Source: Hirudinaria manillensis (Eukaryota > Annelida > Clitellata > Hirudinida > Hirudinidae). Taken from it: a DNA stretch of 64,000 bases. Both the position numbers and the translations under genes were made by a program. The notes beneath the pieces were generated by a model, which worked only from the letters and a program-made list of their open reading frames with translations, was not told the DNA's origin and did no database searches. Numbering within the stretch: the first letter of the stretch is position 1; the number at the start of each line of letters is the position of its first letter. The stretch is from NCBI GenBank assembly GCA_034509925.1, contig CM067530.1:7070001-7134000 (forward strand), read 5' to 3'. Shown in pieces: positions 46,501-64,000 of this stretch.

Positions 46501-49299
46501 CTTGTGAGTGCTCTTAGATTGTGGTTCTCTGGTCATGCATGATATAATAATGTCTGATAATAATCAATTTATGAAAATATTTTCTAATATATCCATAACT
46601 GCTCTGTAAGCATTCAGAATTTATTTTGTGCTTGGACTATCTCTCCATACTATTAACAATCTCTTGTTGATTGTTGACAATGATATCTTTTTGATTTTCT
46701 AAAGTCAAGTTTTTATTTTTATGCAGCTTCAGTTAAGTGCTGCAGGCTCAAAGAATTTCAGGCAACCAGAAAGAACTCTGACTCATGATGTTACAGAACC
46801 TGTTGATGATAAAGGAAGCACTTCTCATAGTTTCATTGCAGCCTATGAAGCTCCAATGAATGACCAGAGTGCTGAAGAAATGAAAGTTTCAAAGACAAAC
46901 AGTCGCTGGAGGAGGTGCTCCGTATTGAGCATTGTTACTCCATTAGTTACAAATTTAAATGATACCACGATAGGTGAAGTGGACTTTAATCTTTCCTGCG
47001 TAGCAGAGAACAGAACGAATCACGTCGACGAGGAACTTGCTCCCGCCACATTTTCCACTTCCTTCGTGGATGCTTCCATTCTTATCGACACTGAGAATCC
47101 ATACAACGAAGAGTCGATCCGATCCTTCATAGCACATCTCAAGCCACCTTTATCCAAATATCCTGGTTATCAGGAAATGAATCGCCAGAGGATGCCTGCT
47201 TTCAAAATCGGCTCTGTTGTCACTTTGGGTATACAAATGAAAGTTGTTTTTCTATTTCATAACAAGTTTAACATCATTCTATGTATTCGTTTCAAGGCAC
47301 GAAAACGTTTAGCGTGAAGAAGATTCTTGGCGAAGGAGCTTACGCAAAGGCTTATCATCTCTCGTGCGTGGGTCAAGGCGTGGAAAACAAAAAAGACTGC
47401 GTGGCCAAAGTATGAGCTTAATTCATTTTCATTGTCATTTAAGCTATTTACTTATATTTATATTATATTTAGCTACAAAGACCATCTTGCCCTTGGGAAT
47501 TCTATATTACTAGAGAACTTAAGAAAAGATTACGGGAACTGATAGAAGAGGAACGATTCATTAATGTTGTAAGTTTCTATTGCATTAGATTTCCTTTGCT
47601 CTGAATTTATCTGAATTGCAAACCGTGCACTTTAAAGCACTTTAAAATGTGAATTTTAAACTGAAGTTCTGGTGTATTGTAAAATGTACTTGTGGATTTG
47701 TTGAGTTAACTTTTGATGCTGAGGAATTATAGATAATACAATATCATTTTCAACCTGTGGATGTTTTGGTCAGTTTGGTGAGACACTCAATCTTTAGAGA
47801 CATGTTTAATAATCCGTAATGCATTTGAACCATTAGTGGAGAATGTCTCTTTGGGCTGTCCTCTTTTTAGGATTTTGGATTTGAACAGTTTTTGGAAAGT
47901 TCAAAGTTTATTTGAAGTTAACAAAATATATATTTATTAGATTCCATCTGTCATGAACATAACAGAAGCATATTTTTTTGATGATGGAAGCTTATTCCTC
48001 AATGAAATGCACGACTATGGAACTTTGTTGGTGAGTTTCTTTGCATTCTTTTCTTTCTTTGGTATGTTTTAAGTTGTTCCATTGATGTTTGCATATAATT
48101 TCTTTTTAAAAGGATTTGATAAATCTGCAAAAGTGCAAGATGATTGAACTGCCTCAATGGTTTGTTCTGATGCTGTGCTACGAATTGGTCTGCCTGATCG
48201 ATGCCATGCATCGTTGCTCCATGATCCATGGGGATCTCAAGCCTGACAATGTGCTTCTGAGACAACTGTGAGTGAAATTCATCTCGTGCTTAGAGCTTAT
48301 TACTCAAGTCTCTAAAATCTAAAATCTTCTATGTTTTTAGGCCACTCCTGAAAGATGAAGATTCTATTGTGTGTCTCCTAAAATCAAAAACTAATTTCCT
48401 GAAGTTAATTGATTTTGGTCAGAGTATTGACATGGCCATGTATCCATGTAGAACTGAATTCACATCAAAATCTAAGAAGAAGGATTTCCAGTGCACAGAG
48501 ATGAAGATGGGAAAATCCTGGTCTTATCATGTGAGTATTTTATCTAAAAGTTTATATATTTATTATGGGCTTGTTTCCATTGATGTGTCTATTGCTGTTA
48601 TTGACACTAAAGATGATTTTATGCATATTATTACGTAATTTAGCAATTGCCTGGTGTTGATAAAACAATTTAATCAATTCTTTGGCTTTTCCTTGTCTCA
48701 GAGGAGCAGAAAAGGTTTATTTGAAGATTATTTTCGTTTCACTTCTTTCAGATTGATTTGTATTTCTTGGCTGGTATTATGTATGTCCTGATGATGGGGA
48801 ATTATATGAATCCCTCCATGGTTGCAGCAAACAAGTGGTCTGCTCATGTTAAGCTAAAGAGGTTAGCTTTTCCATACATTTCCTTAAGTCATTGATTAAT
48901 ATTTCTCTGAGATAAACACAGACTCAACACTTGTTTTTGTCAGTTAATAGTGATTAATAATTAGTTGATAATGCTTATCTTAATTTGACCAAATTGGCAA
49001 TTAACTTGGCATTTTTATTTTTCACCCTGGAAATATATAGTGAAATGTGATTTTAAAAAAAAACTCATTTTTTAATTTTAAATTAAAATAATAATTAATA
49101 AAATAATAAAATAAATAATAGGAGCTGGAAACATGAAGACAGAATCAGGGAATTCATTGACATGCTCATCAACATAGAATCTGCTGACAAAATGCCTGAT
49201 TTGTCCATCATAAGCGCTTGGCTGCTGTCGGCCATTGATGTCAAAACGGACACCTATAATGCCTTCATTAGACAATTATTATCAATTTTAAATAAATAA
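43529..49299 (+). CDS. BUB1: BUB1 spindle-checkpoint kinase
   Basis: BUB1 sits at kinetochores with BUB3, recruits other checkpoint proteins and phosphorylates histone H2A. The start exon 43529-43581 (MQPPKDPSHLNNISCLQ) joins 43642-43698 and 43765 onward in phase. The N-terminal TPR region reads REIESYSGDDPLHVWEK, NEKRYHNDWRFVKICILR and GRFYVFWANSCMSQGEMDEA. A GLEBS-like BUB3-binding segment follows, VEELMAKRWYD (near 44880). A middle region has LSPVKKLIFGDEF and a long Asp-rich run (45380). A motif near 45500 (TKYAKTYLEGLFF) resembles conserved domain 1. The kinase begins KKILGEGAYAKAY. It keeps the catalytic lysine (DCVAK, then PWEFYI), the loop MIHGDLKPDNVLL, LIDFGQSIDM and IDLYFLAGIMYVLM. 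All catalytic residues are present. I saw no KEN box, favouring BUB1 over BUBR1/MADBUB. Exon edges near 44.4-44.5 kb are uncertain. Confidence 0.94.
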
Positions 49300-51506
49300 A
49301 TACAGTAAGTAAGACAGTCAATTTTGCAGTCTCTCCATGCATGATTTGAACCTGATGATGATGATGATGATATCGATGATGTGTATATACGAGTGGTTTT
49401 CAATTGATTTTATCCCAAATCTTACTTGTTTGTCAATATTGTTGAGAAGATTAAAACGTAAAAGAAAGTTCAAAGATGTACATTTTATCACATATTACAT
49501 TTTATTTAAATTTTAAAAAATTTGGATTTTAATGATTCTGCATTTGATTGAACCAAATTTGCATGTTTTTTGACTTTGGTCTGGAAACTTAAGTGCATTG
49601 CTTTTTAGTTTTGCCAGCTGGTCTTTGTGATTGGAACATATTGATCAAAGCAAGAATTATTAGAAAACATTAAGCAATGCTGACCTAAGCATGATCATTT
49701 AATTTATGGCACATTTGCTCGCACATGGTCCTCCAAAATTAGGCTTTCTGTTAGTGCAGTTCAGGAGAATACTCGTGTTGGTTATTACTTATTGGTAACC
49801 TCGGTTCGAAAATAAAATATTTAGTTAAGTCGAGTTGGTAGCAGCCCTACATCACATGTAGTATTACGTGCCTACTCGGTTACCCCTAGTTGATCGCTAA
49901 GGATAAAAATTCAAACTTTAATTTTCATTTGATAGAAGTCCCAATTTGAAAACTTCGAAGATGTTGCTGTGCGTGTAGTAACAGTCTTAAAGTTTTTAAT
50001 TTGGTTACCACTTTGTCAAGATTTAATCCTTTAGTCCGCAGGTGGTGCTGCATGAGATTAACTCTTTCGAGTATATCAACCCAAGAGAGAAATATTACAT
50101 AAATCAGAGACCACATATCAATGACGTTGTGCTGTTCTTCATGTATTAAATTTTTAACCAGCATTAATTAGAGTTTCTTCAACTGCTGTTATACGTTCGT
50201 CAAATCTATATTTTACTAGTTTACCATCGCGAAATGATGATAGCCTTTCCATTGGCATATCCGTATACTCAATCAAAATAATCCCGTTCCTGCTGCTCTT
50301 GCGTTTAGCTATTATTAGTTATTAACGCCTTATCACTTCCAATCAATATCTATCACGATCGATCACTTCCGATCACGATCACAATCTGTTCCCTTTATGA
50401 GATTTGAAGTTCTTGAAATTTTGTGCTCTGAGACGATCCGCACCCAATGCATGGCGAGTGTATTTGGCAATCAGGGCAAAAGGCCTGAATTTGCGCCCCT
50501 GACCCAAGCTGCCGGCCCAGTATCTCAGCATTCAGCAGCATCTTACAATCACAAATATCATTACACTCATTCTTCCTCGTCAACATCAGCGGCATAAAAG
50601 TTTCCAAAATATAAGAACTTTTGGCAGAGGACATGTTAGACATCCGAATCTGTAGTCCTGTTGCTATCCATCTATGATACCCTGCTAAATGCAACGGCTG
50701 CCCCCTCGCTACGCTGCTGGTATCATTCTACTGTCGATTTATTAAAAGGAGATGTTAAGCGGCGAACAAGTAATTCAATAAAATTGTATGAAATTTCAAA
50801 AGATCCAGTGGAGTTTCGAACCTCCTCCTGGCATTCCTACAAGGAGTGCCCCATAAAACGAATTGTTAAAAAAGTTACTGTGATAATTAATTTGAATTGC
50901 TGTGGAAAATGTATAAAAGCTCGCACTGGATATTTAGTTTCTTAAGATTCTAAATATCGTTCATTATCATGAAAGATTTTTACGTGCTGTGGCACGCGTC
51001 ACGTCCTGTCCGTGTTTTCAGTATTTTTACTTATACTCCTAAGTCGTAGTTACGTTTGTACAGACCGTTTAAATTTATATTTTTATTTTAATTAATAGCT
51101 TTCTTCTTTAAAAAAGGAATACTACAATTAGCATACTTTAGCACCCGCATAGCAGACTATCTAGAAAATCCAGCCTGAAACGGTACCGGCTTTTCCATAT
51201 CAACAAATTTTGAAGAGATCTGTCTATTTTTTTGCTAAAATATAAATGTTGATTTGTTTAAAAAGTATTTTATTTTTTGAATGGCTTGTTAAAGAAAACT
51301 AATTTACAACAAGACAATTAAAATCAACAGCTAAGCACCTTTAAAATGCGTCGGCTAAGTTTAAAATTAATTTAAAATTAAAATAAATCTTTTAAATTAG
51401 AATTGTAAAATTTATTTTTAAAAATAGATTCAGATTCACTTTCGGCAATTATGGACATATTCTGGAGGCATAATGACTTGTTGGTTCGGCGTTAGTTTCT
51501 GTTAAC
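49300..51506. other. Intergenic, BUB1 to USP
   Basis: About 2.2 kb with no convincing gene. It holds a short GATGAT tract near 49360, a weakly hAT-like minus-strand open frame at 49925-50164, and 66-99 codon open frames around 50400-50950 without relatives. The USP promoter should lie in the last few hundred bases. Confidence 0.4.
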
Positions 51507-56695
<5,189 letters not shown>

Positions 56696-59530
56696 ATCCA
56701 TTTCTCGCTTTGCGAAATCCCGAATGCATCGGATTTAGGGAATTCTTTCAATTATCTTTTTTTGATTATTATTATTATTATTATTATTAAAATTCTCGTT
56801 ACATTTGGATTATTTGTGGTGCTAGAAAGCACTGATTTACTAGTTAATTTGGTTGATTTGGATGGGGTGTCTTGAGGTCCTGTTGATAAAAATAACAATA
56901 GTTTTGCTGAACTCAACACCTGTCTTCTCCTATCGTAGCTGTTGGCTTCGTTTGATTGAGGAGGATGTGGACATGCAGAGTTGTATTTTATAGCTTTATT
57001 TTATCTGCATGGTGAGCAAATCACCACCGTTACTAATTGGCCAAAGGAAGTTCAATTTGGTGATAGCACTCGGATTTTAGACCTTCAAAGTCTATTTGAT
57101 GAAATTGCAAAATTGCTTGCTTCGTTACATTATAAAAGAATAAAAGGACTACGATTTGTCGTTTGAAATTCAACAACATCGGCCATATTGTATTTTTAAT
57201 GTCATCTTTTTGGACACTTCGGTGTGGCATTTATTGTAAATAAACGCCGTGAATTTGTATTGCCTCTGGTGGGCTTGGATCGGAGAATAGGGTCGGAAAT
57301 GATTACTGGCGACGATTGGCTGTTGAGCTGGTGGTTTTGCTGAAAGGATATCATTATTGACAAACGAGAATTTGAGAGAACCTAACATTTCTCTTGCTGA
57401 CAAAGCATTGCCAGGAAAGGCTGCGTTTTTGTATCCGGCAACACCGTCTCTTCATTATGAATCCTCTGGAAGTATTGCTTACTCAAAGTCTGACTTTACT
57501 CAGACGTTTTGACTAGCAAGTAGCGGAAGAGAAAAGACCATTGTATTAAAATTTAGTTACAAGACTGTCGGTAGATGATCAGAGTGATGCTTCCGAACTA
57601 AGCCTTAACACAGGCGAAGAGCTCACTGAAGTGTGAGGTCGCGCACCATCTCCAATCGGAGTGCAAACTGACGAAGAAAATTAATAGGAATACCATTATT
57701 ATTTATTTATTTATTAATTTTTCAGGCCAGTTAGAGGACCATAAAAGGGCCGCTAATATGACTGACAATATTAGGACAGAAAATAGCAAACAGGGCGAGC
57801 CAACGAAAAAATTTCCCAAAGTTAATCTGAGACAGTTAGGACTGGTCAGATCATTATTATACCATAACTGTCATATCATGTTGTAGATAACGTTAAGCAT
57901 TAACTATGCGGCACTTAGAAATTTGTATATGTTGTTAAGTACGAGGGACTAGAGAGATGACCAGACTCGGCCCTCACAAGATCCGTCACTGATCAGATGA
58001 CCGATTACCTCTTTTTTAAACCTGTGTAGATGTGCATATGAAAGGCTAATTAATCAATGTCATTAGTAGAAATACAGTTATCCTCCAGACTTCCGTTCGG
58101 TCACATTTCCTAATTAGCATCCTTTTACCATTTCGATTCAAAATGGTGCGCTCTTAGAAAAATATTTTACAAAAATTGAAAGCTATTCATTCCAGCATGT
58201 GATCCTTAGGGGTTTTTATGGAAATAAACCTCGAATATATCGAATTCAAAGTCCAACTACAATACACCATCTTTCCTTACAGGAAGAAAAAGCGAAACAA
58301 AGGAAAATGAAACAAAAAACCATTAATATAATAATTCAAACTATTTTAACAAAACAAGTTTTTAAGCATAAAAACTCAACAGTTTTTTTGTTTTGCTCTT
58401 TCGATTGGTCACTTGAGTTTTGATCTGATTATTGAAAGACATTCAATAAATGCAGGTTTGCAGGTTAAATAAAATGCATATGCAGGTTAATTATTAACGA
58501 AGTGCCACGAGTTTATGATTTCTTGTATGAAATTAGACTTTAGAGTTGACTTATTTAATCTTTTTCTATGCAACAACTACGCTGATCGTTCTATTTATTT
58601 AAGAAAATATTTTGAATGCCAAAAATTTCCTCAGAGGATAACCTCAGCGTAAAGACAACAAATCGGCAATCGATGTGGTTCAAAGGTCGACCATGGCAGA
58701 GTGGAATTTTTTCAACATATTTTCTAAATACTTTAAGTTATAAATAAGTTATTGGAATTTCAACTTGAAAAACGCGTAATTTGTGTGAACTTTATTTAGT
58801 TATATATTTTTTATTTCATAAAATCATGACAACAAAAAGTTCCGGAGGTTTTAGCAAATTTTGGCCAAAACTTGAACTTTAAGCGTTCTTAAGTTATTAA
58901 TCATCTGGTTTAAAGTTTAGGTTGTAACAGATTTCCTAGCTTTATCTAATATAACTTTGGGTTCAATTTTTTTTTTACTAACAAACTGATTTAAAAGGTA
59001 ATTTGAAGTTTTTGTGAACTTAAAAAAAAAATTAACAACGGGATCAGAAATTTGAATTATTTTATTTAATATAATACACTTAAGTTTCAGACATACTTTT
59101 GAGATTGTTTCCTCAGGGTTTTGTGATTGCAAAGGCTCAAGATCAAAATATAAGTACTTTAATTCTACGACAAAATATCAGACCAAAAGTTTCCATTCCT
59201 ACTGCATTCAATCAATTGCGAGACCACTTCAAGAGCTTGAGACTTGACTCTTGATGTCTTGGTCTTTACCGAGACCTTGTAAGGACCTCCTCGTCTTGCT
59301 TTTACTACAAATAAAAATCGCAAATAAAAAATCCACAAATATCACTTTACAATTTTAGATTATGGTTGTTATTATATTTCATCATAATTGAAACCTCAGA
59401 CAAAAGATAATCGAATTTTTGTGCAAAATTTAAGAGTGGAATTAGCTTGAAATTAATATGAAACTAGAAATATTTTTGGTAAAAAGATAGTCTTAAGTTA
59501 CTAGAGGAGTCTTTTATAAATTCGACATTA
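56696..59530. other. USP 3' UTR and gene-free spacer
   Basis: The first 550 bases are probably USP 3' UTR, ending near the AATAAA at 57239-57244. The rest is AT-rich and I see no coding exon. A (TTTA)n-like run lies near 57700. Short open frames match nothing I recognise. Confidence 0.4.
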
Positions 59531-59544
59531 TTATTTTTTTCCCT

Positions 59545-60690
<1,146 letters not shown>

Positions 60691-62167
60691 CTGCCAAGGT
60701 AGACAAAAAGTGCTGTCTGTCTGTAATATTGAATATTAATGTACATGATGTATATCCAAAGGATATTATCCATCCGTAAGTTCAACCAAGTACATCGGAA
60801 AACAATGAGCAATAAAAAATAGCTCACAAATGTTTAATGTTTTATTTTTTACATTATCCAATGCAATCTCTTTCTGAAATTCTGCTCATGCATCAATAAA
60901 ATGGGACTGGACTTAATTAATTATTAACAGTAGGAATTAATTTTACACTAATTGGCATTAAGTAGCACTTAAGATGTTATAAAAAGGAAAATATCAGATT
61001 ACATGTATGTATGACGGCTTCTTATGAGTTTTAAATTACTATTACTAGCATTGGTTGATCATGGACATTGGTGACATACCTAAATAATTTAATTATCTTG
61101 TTTGAAAGTAGAGCTAATTTGTTTTGTGTGAAAGATAATGTTTGCCTGAAGTGGTTTGTCAAGTCAAACAATGAACTATCATAACTGCATGTAATTTCTA
61201 ATTTCAAAACAAAGAAATATTATAATATAAATATTATAATAACAATGTTAACATTTGCTGCTTTCTGCTAGTTTTTAATGAGGTTGAATATGCGATCTTG
61301 CTGGATTTTCCATTATTTTGTAAGATTTGATGATGCATTAAATTGTGATTTTCATCTTTTTTGACATTTGATAAACATCACAAAACAAGCTAAGAAATGG
61401 GCATCCAAATTAACCATTTTAGAAAACACTTGAGCAAAATTAGAAAGTCGAGAGCCTCAAAAGAAATTTTACGTATGTAATTGATCTTACTTTCAACCGA
61501 CAAAAGTGCTTTCTGGAGATTTACAACATAAAAAAAGACCACGTAAAAATATCGAATATGAATGTAAACACATATTTTTATAGTAGAATTAGGTCTGGTA
61601 TTTGAAATAATATGTTATTATACGAAAGAATATGAATTAATTAAGCCAATTAAATAGAACATTTAAAACATGATGGATTACAGCTAAATCCGCAGTAATT
61701 TCATTAAAAACGATTTTGACTAGACATATATTTTTAAATTCTTTGCTTAAAAATTGAACGTATTTTATCTGAACTGGTTCTTCACTTCCAGCGCTGAACA
61801 AGTTGAGATGAAGTGCAAAATATTTGCCGCTTAATACGAGAAGCTGCAAGAGAAATGAGATTGTTTCGATCAACTTATTGTTCGATTAGATTCGGATTCG
61901 AGTGTGAAATCGATGACCTCGAGCCACGTTAAAGAAGGACGTGTGCTGTTAGAGACTTGCCAATTAGAATGCATTAGATTCAAGAGCCAGCCGACAATAT
62001 ATGGACACCTGATGTTTTAATCGCTTTAATTTCATTCGGTATCGCATATCCTCCGGTCATTTCCACCTCCGATAAACACTTTCGAGGAAATAAAAAGGTC
62101 GATTGAGAGAGACGAAAAGGCCTTCTGCTTGTCCGAGTCTGTTGTTGACTTCGATCGAAGCGATCCA
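60691..62167. other. Spacer upstream of NKCC exon
   Basis: AT-rich sequence without a convincing exon until the NKCC N-terminal exon. The last 150 bases stay open in the NKCC frame upstream of the first ATG (about 62030-62167), so the true exon may start earlier or be spliced from a more distant 5' exon. Confidence 0.4.
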
Positions 62168-64000
62168 ATGTTTAAGAACAGAAAGGATATAGAAAGTGCC
62201 AATTCGGCACGATTCACCGTCTCGACTGTTGAGCAGGAGATGGAGGGGAAATACGTCTCGGCATTTGGTTCTAATGCGCCTCCTCTTGGAAATGGCGGAG
62301 TCGAGGTTGGCACGGGAGACCAGGTCAACTTTTTCCTGAGCAGTGACTACGATTCCTCGCTGAATCAAATGACAAATGAAATCCCTCCGCATGCCGATCA
62401 CTACAGGAATATTCTCTCTGGACTTCCCAATAACGGTGGACTTAGAAAGAGACCGACACTTGCTGAGTTGCACGACTATGTTAATATTGATCTTGGTTTC
62501 TTTTTTTTTTATGTTTCTTGTTCAATGCATAGAAATTTGCAATGCTAGAAATTTTGTATCATCACATGTTATCATAATTAATAATAATTAGTTCTGTAAT
62601 TTGTTGGAAATTATTTGAGAGCAAAGGGAACGATAATGTTTTAGGAAGAGAAAGAAAAAAATTCTGGAGATAAAGTACAGTTGGAAAGCACTTACACACA
62701 GGATGTGTCCAACAAGTTCGGATGGATCATCGGAGTGCTGGTTAGTGTGAACTACTTTTTCTAAGAATATTTTCCGTGGCAAACTAAAAAAGGGTATCTG
62801 CACTTTCAAGTTTAGTATGAGAGGGAAAATAAATTGTTAAAATCCTGTGTTAAAAACTGCTTGATTAATTAGCTCTTGAATCATCCGCTCGAAATCTTCA
62901 GCTCCATAATTCTATCGCGCTAATTCAAATAGTATAAATTTACCATAGATTTTATCAATAATTATTTAATTAAATAGTTGCATTTTTAAAAGTTATTTCT
63001 AAAACTTGTGTTCAAGTAACCATTTTAAAATTAATTAATAACTAGAAATTAATAACATCAAGTGAGAAGTTTCTGTAATTTTGTTAAATTTTTGATAAGT
63101 ACTTTTTTTTCTCATTCCGAACATTTTGACTATTATTGACCTATTTATTAACCAGAACAACTTACGAGCCCAATTGTTTTGCGAAATAAGTAAATTAAAT
63201 TAAAAGTTATTAATGAAATAAATATTAAAAAGGTGAGATGCCTCCTGAACATATTCGGAGTGATGCTGTTCCTGAGAATTTCATGGGTGGTTGGTCAAGC
63301 GGGAATTGGACTTGCAACGATCGTCATCATACTGGCCTCTGCAGTGACGACGTTAACTGCTTTGTCAATGAGTGCCATCAGTACCAACGGAGAGGTGAAA
63401 GGAGGTTAGATAACTTTTATAAGAAGTTCATTCCCCTTTGCAAATGCTTCAAAGTATGAAATCCGTTCTTTATCTAAGGTGGTGCTTATTACATGATCTC
63501 GAGAACTTTGGGACCCGAGTTTGGAGGTGCCATAGGAATAATATTTGCTCTGGCGAACGCTGTAGCAGTGGCCATGTACGTGGTTGGATTTGCAGAGACA
63601 ATCGTCGACATTCTAGAGGTGATTTAGTACATTTTATCTAACACATTCCTCGCTGTTTTGTCTCGGAGAGAGAAGTTCTAATAAATAATCTCATAAGTGT
63701 TATTTCACAGCTTCAAAATGATTTCAAAGTTTCCGCAAATTACAAATCAATCCGCTACCCTTTTTCAGCCAATGGGTTTGCTGTTTGCCAGCAGCATCAA
63801 CGTTGTCAGGGTCATTGGACTTGTGACGGCGGTTGCATTGTTAGGAATCGCTATGGCAGGTCTCGACTGGGAAGCAAGGGTGAGCAAACAATTGGCAAAT
63901 TATAATTAACAAATGACTTTAAAAACGAATTGAAAATTTGAGATTTGAAATTGCTAACTTACCTCGTCTTTTCAGGCGCAAATTTTCTTGCTGGCAATTC
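62168..64000 (+). CDS. SLC12A2: NKCC-type SLC12 cation-chloride cotransporter, 3' part outside window
   Basis: Na-K-2Cl cotransporters take up chloride and set cell volume. Exons are 62168 to about 62490, 62645-62740, 63233-63404, 63479-63618, 63769-63879 and 63976 onward, cut by the window. The cytosolic N-terminus has an SPAK/OSR1-docking motif RFTV near residue 15, and ADHYRNIL with [11 protein letters not shown], both NKCC/NCC-like. The permease begins [22 protein letters not shown]1 is [36 protein letters not shown] and [17 protein letters not shown] follow, then [22 protein letters not shown]5 onset is [21 protein letters not shown] used the first in-frame ATG (62168), but the frame is open upstream, so the start is unsure. 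NKCC1/2 versus NCC is not settled; the TM1-TM3 residues look most NKCC-like. Confidence 0.9.

Noticed and set aside
49925..50164. Minus-strand frame with a vague hAT-like helix pattern (DILERVNLMQHHLRTKGLNL)
   Set aside because: Resemblance is limited to a generic helical pattern. There is no catalytic motif, no terminal repeats and no target duplication.
63711..63768. Alternative earlier acceptor (TTCACAG|CTTC) for the NKCC exon at 63769
   Set aside because: It would insert about 19 residues ([13 protein letters not shown]...) in the loop between conserved TM blocks; the acceptor at 63769 gives a gap-free alignment.

Overview
This is AT-rich nuclear DNA from an invertebrate animal. The genes are split into many short exons with GT-AG introns, and their products are typical metazoan proteins: CELF, RB, BUB1, SPSB, ABCC4, NKCC and others. 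Microsatellites, non-LTR retrotransposon pieces, a Helitron and a Merlin-like fragment are scattered between and inside the genes. Most proteins align closely with vertebrate orthologues from memory. I read it as a bilaterian, probably a protostome, but I cannot name the phylum. There are no bacterial operons, CRISPR arrays or tRNA/rRNA genes. I rebuilt the gene models by hand from splice sites and codon phase.

Layout: (1) 1-10565 (+) holds most of a CELF/Bruno-like RNA-binding protein, whose start lies left of the window. (2) 11628-12151 (-) is DAD1, a subunit of oligosaccharyltransferase. (3) 13450-15041 (-) is TMED10/p24, a COPI/COPII cargo receptor. (4) 15588-16987 (+) is mitochondrial ribosomal protein uS14m. 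(5) 17204-18277 (-) is an SPSB-type SPRY/SOCS-box E3 substrate adaptor. (6) About 19190-19475 (-) is a Merlin/IS1595-like transposase fragment. (7) 19884-28976 (+) is a 27-exon ABCC4/MRP4-like ABC transporter. (8) 29939-36468 (-) is the retinoblastoma (RB) pocket protein, with a non-autonomous Helitron in one intron. (9) 37717-41972 (+) is glycogen synthase, divergent from RB. (10) 43529-49299 (+) is the BUB1 spindle-checkpoint kinase. (11) 51507-56695 (+) is a USP4/11/15-type deubiquitinase. (12) About 59545-60366 (-) is the 3' end of an R2-clade retrotransposon, lying against a very long (TTA)n tract. (13) 62168-64000 (+) is the 5' part of an NKCC-type SLC12 cotransporter, cut by the window edge.

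The genes are mostly unrelated housekeeping and signalling genes in normal eukaryotic order, not a pathway cluster. The one suggestive pairing is RB and BUB1, both cell-cycle genes, about 7 kb apart with glycogen synthase between them. I found no clear new multi-gene system. The points most worth checking are the RLE retrotransposon in a TTA repeat, the Helitron inside RB, E2F-like sites in the RB promoter, an unusual degenerate NBD1 in ABCC4, a PPxY tail on the USP, a missing canonical phospho-threonine block in the NKCC N-terminus, and splice oddities in DAD1 and RB.
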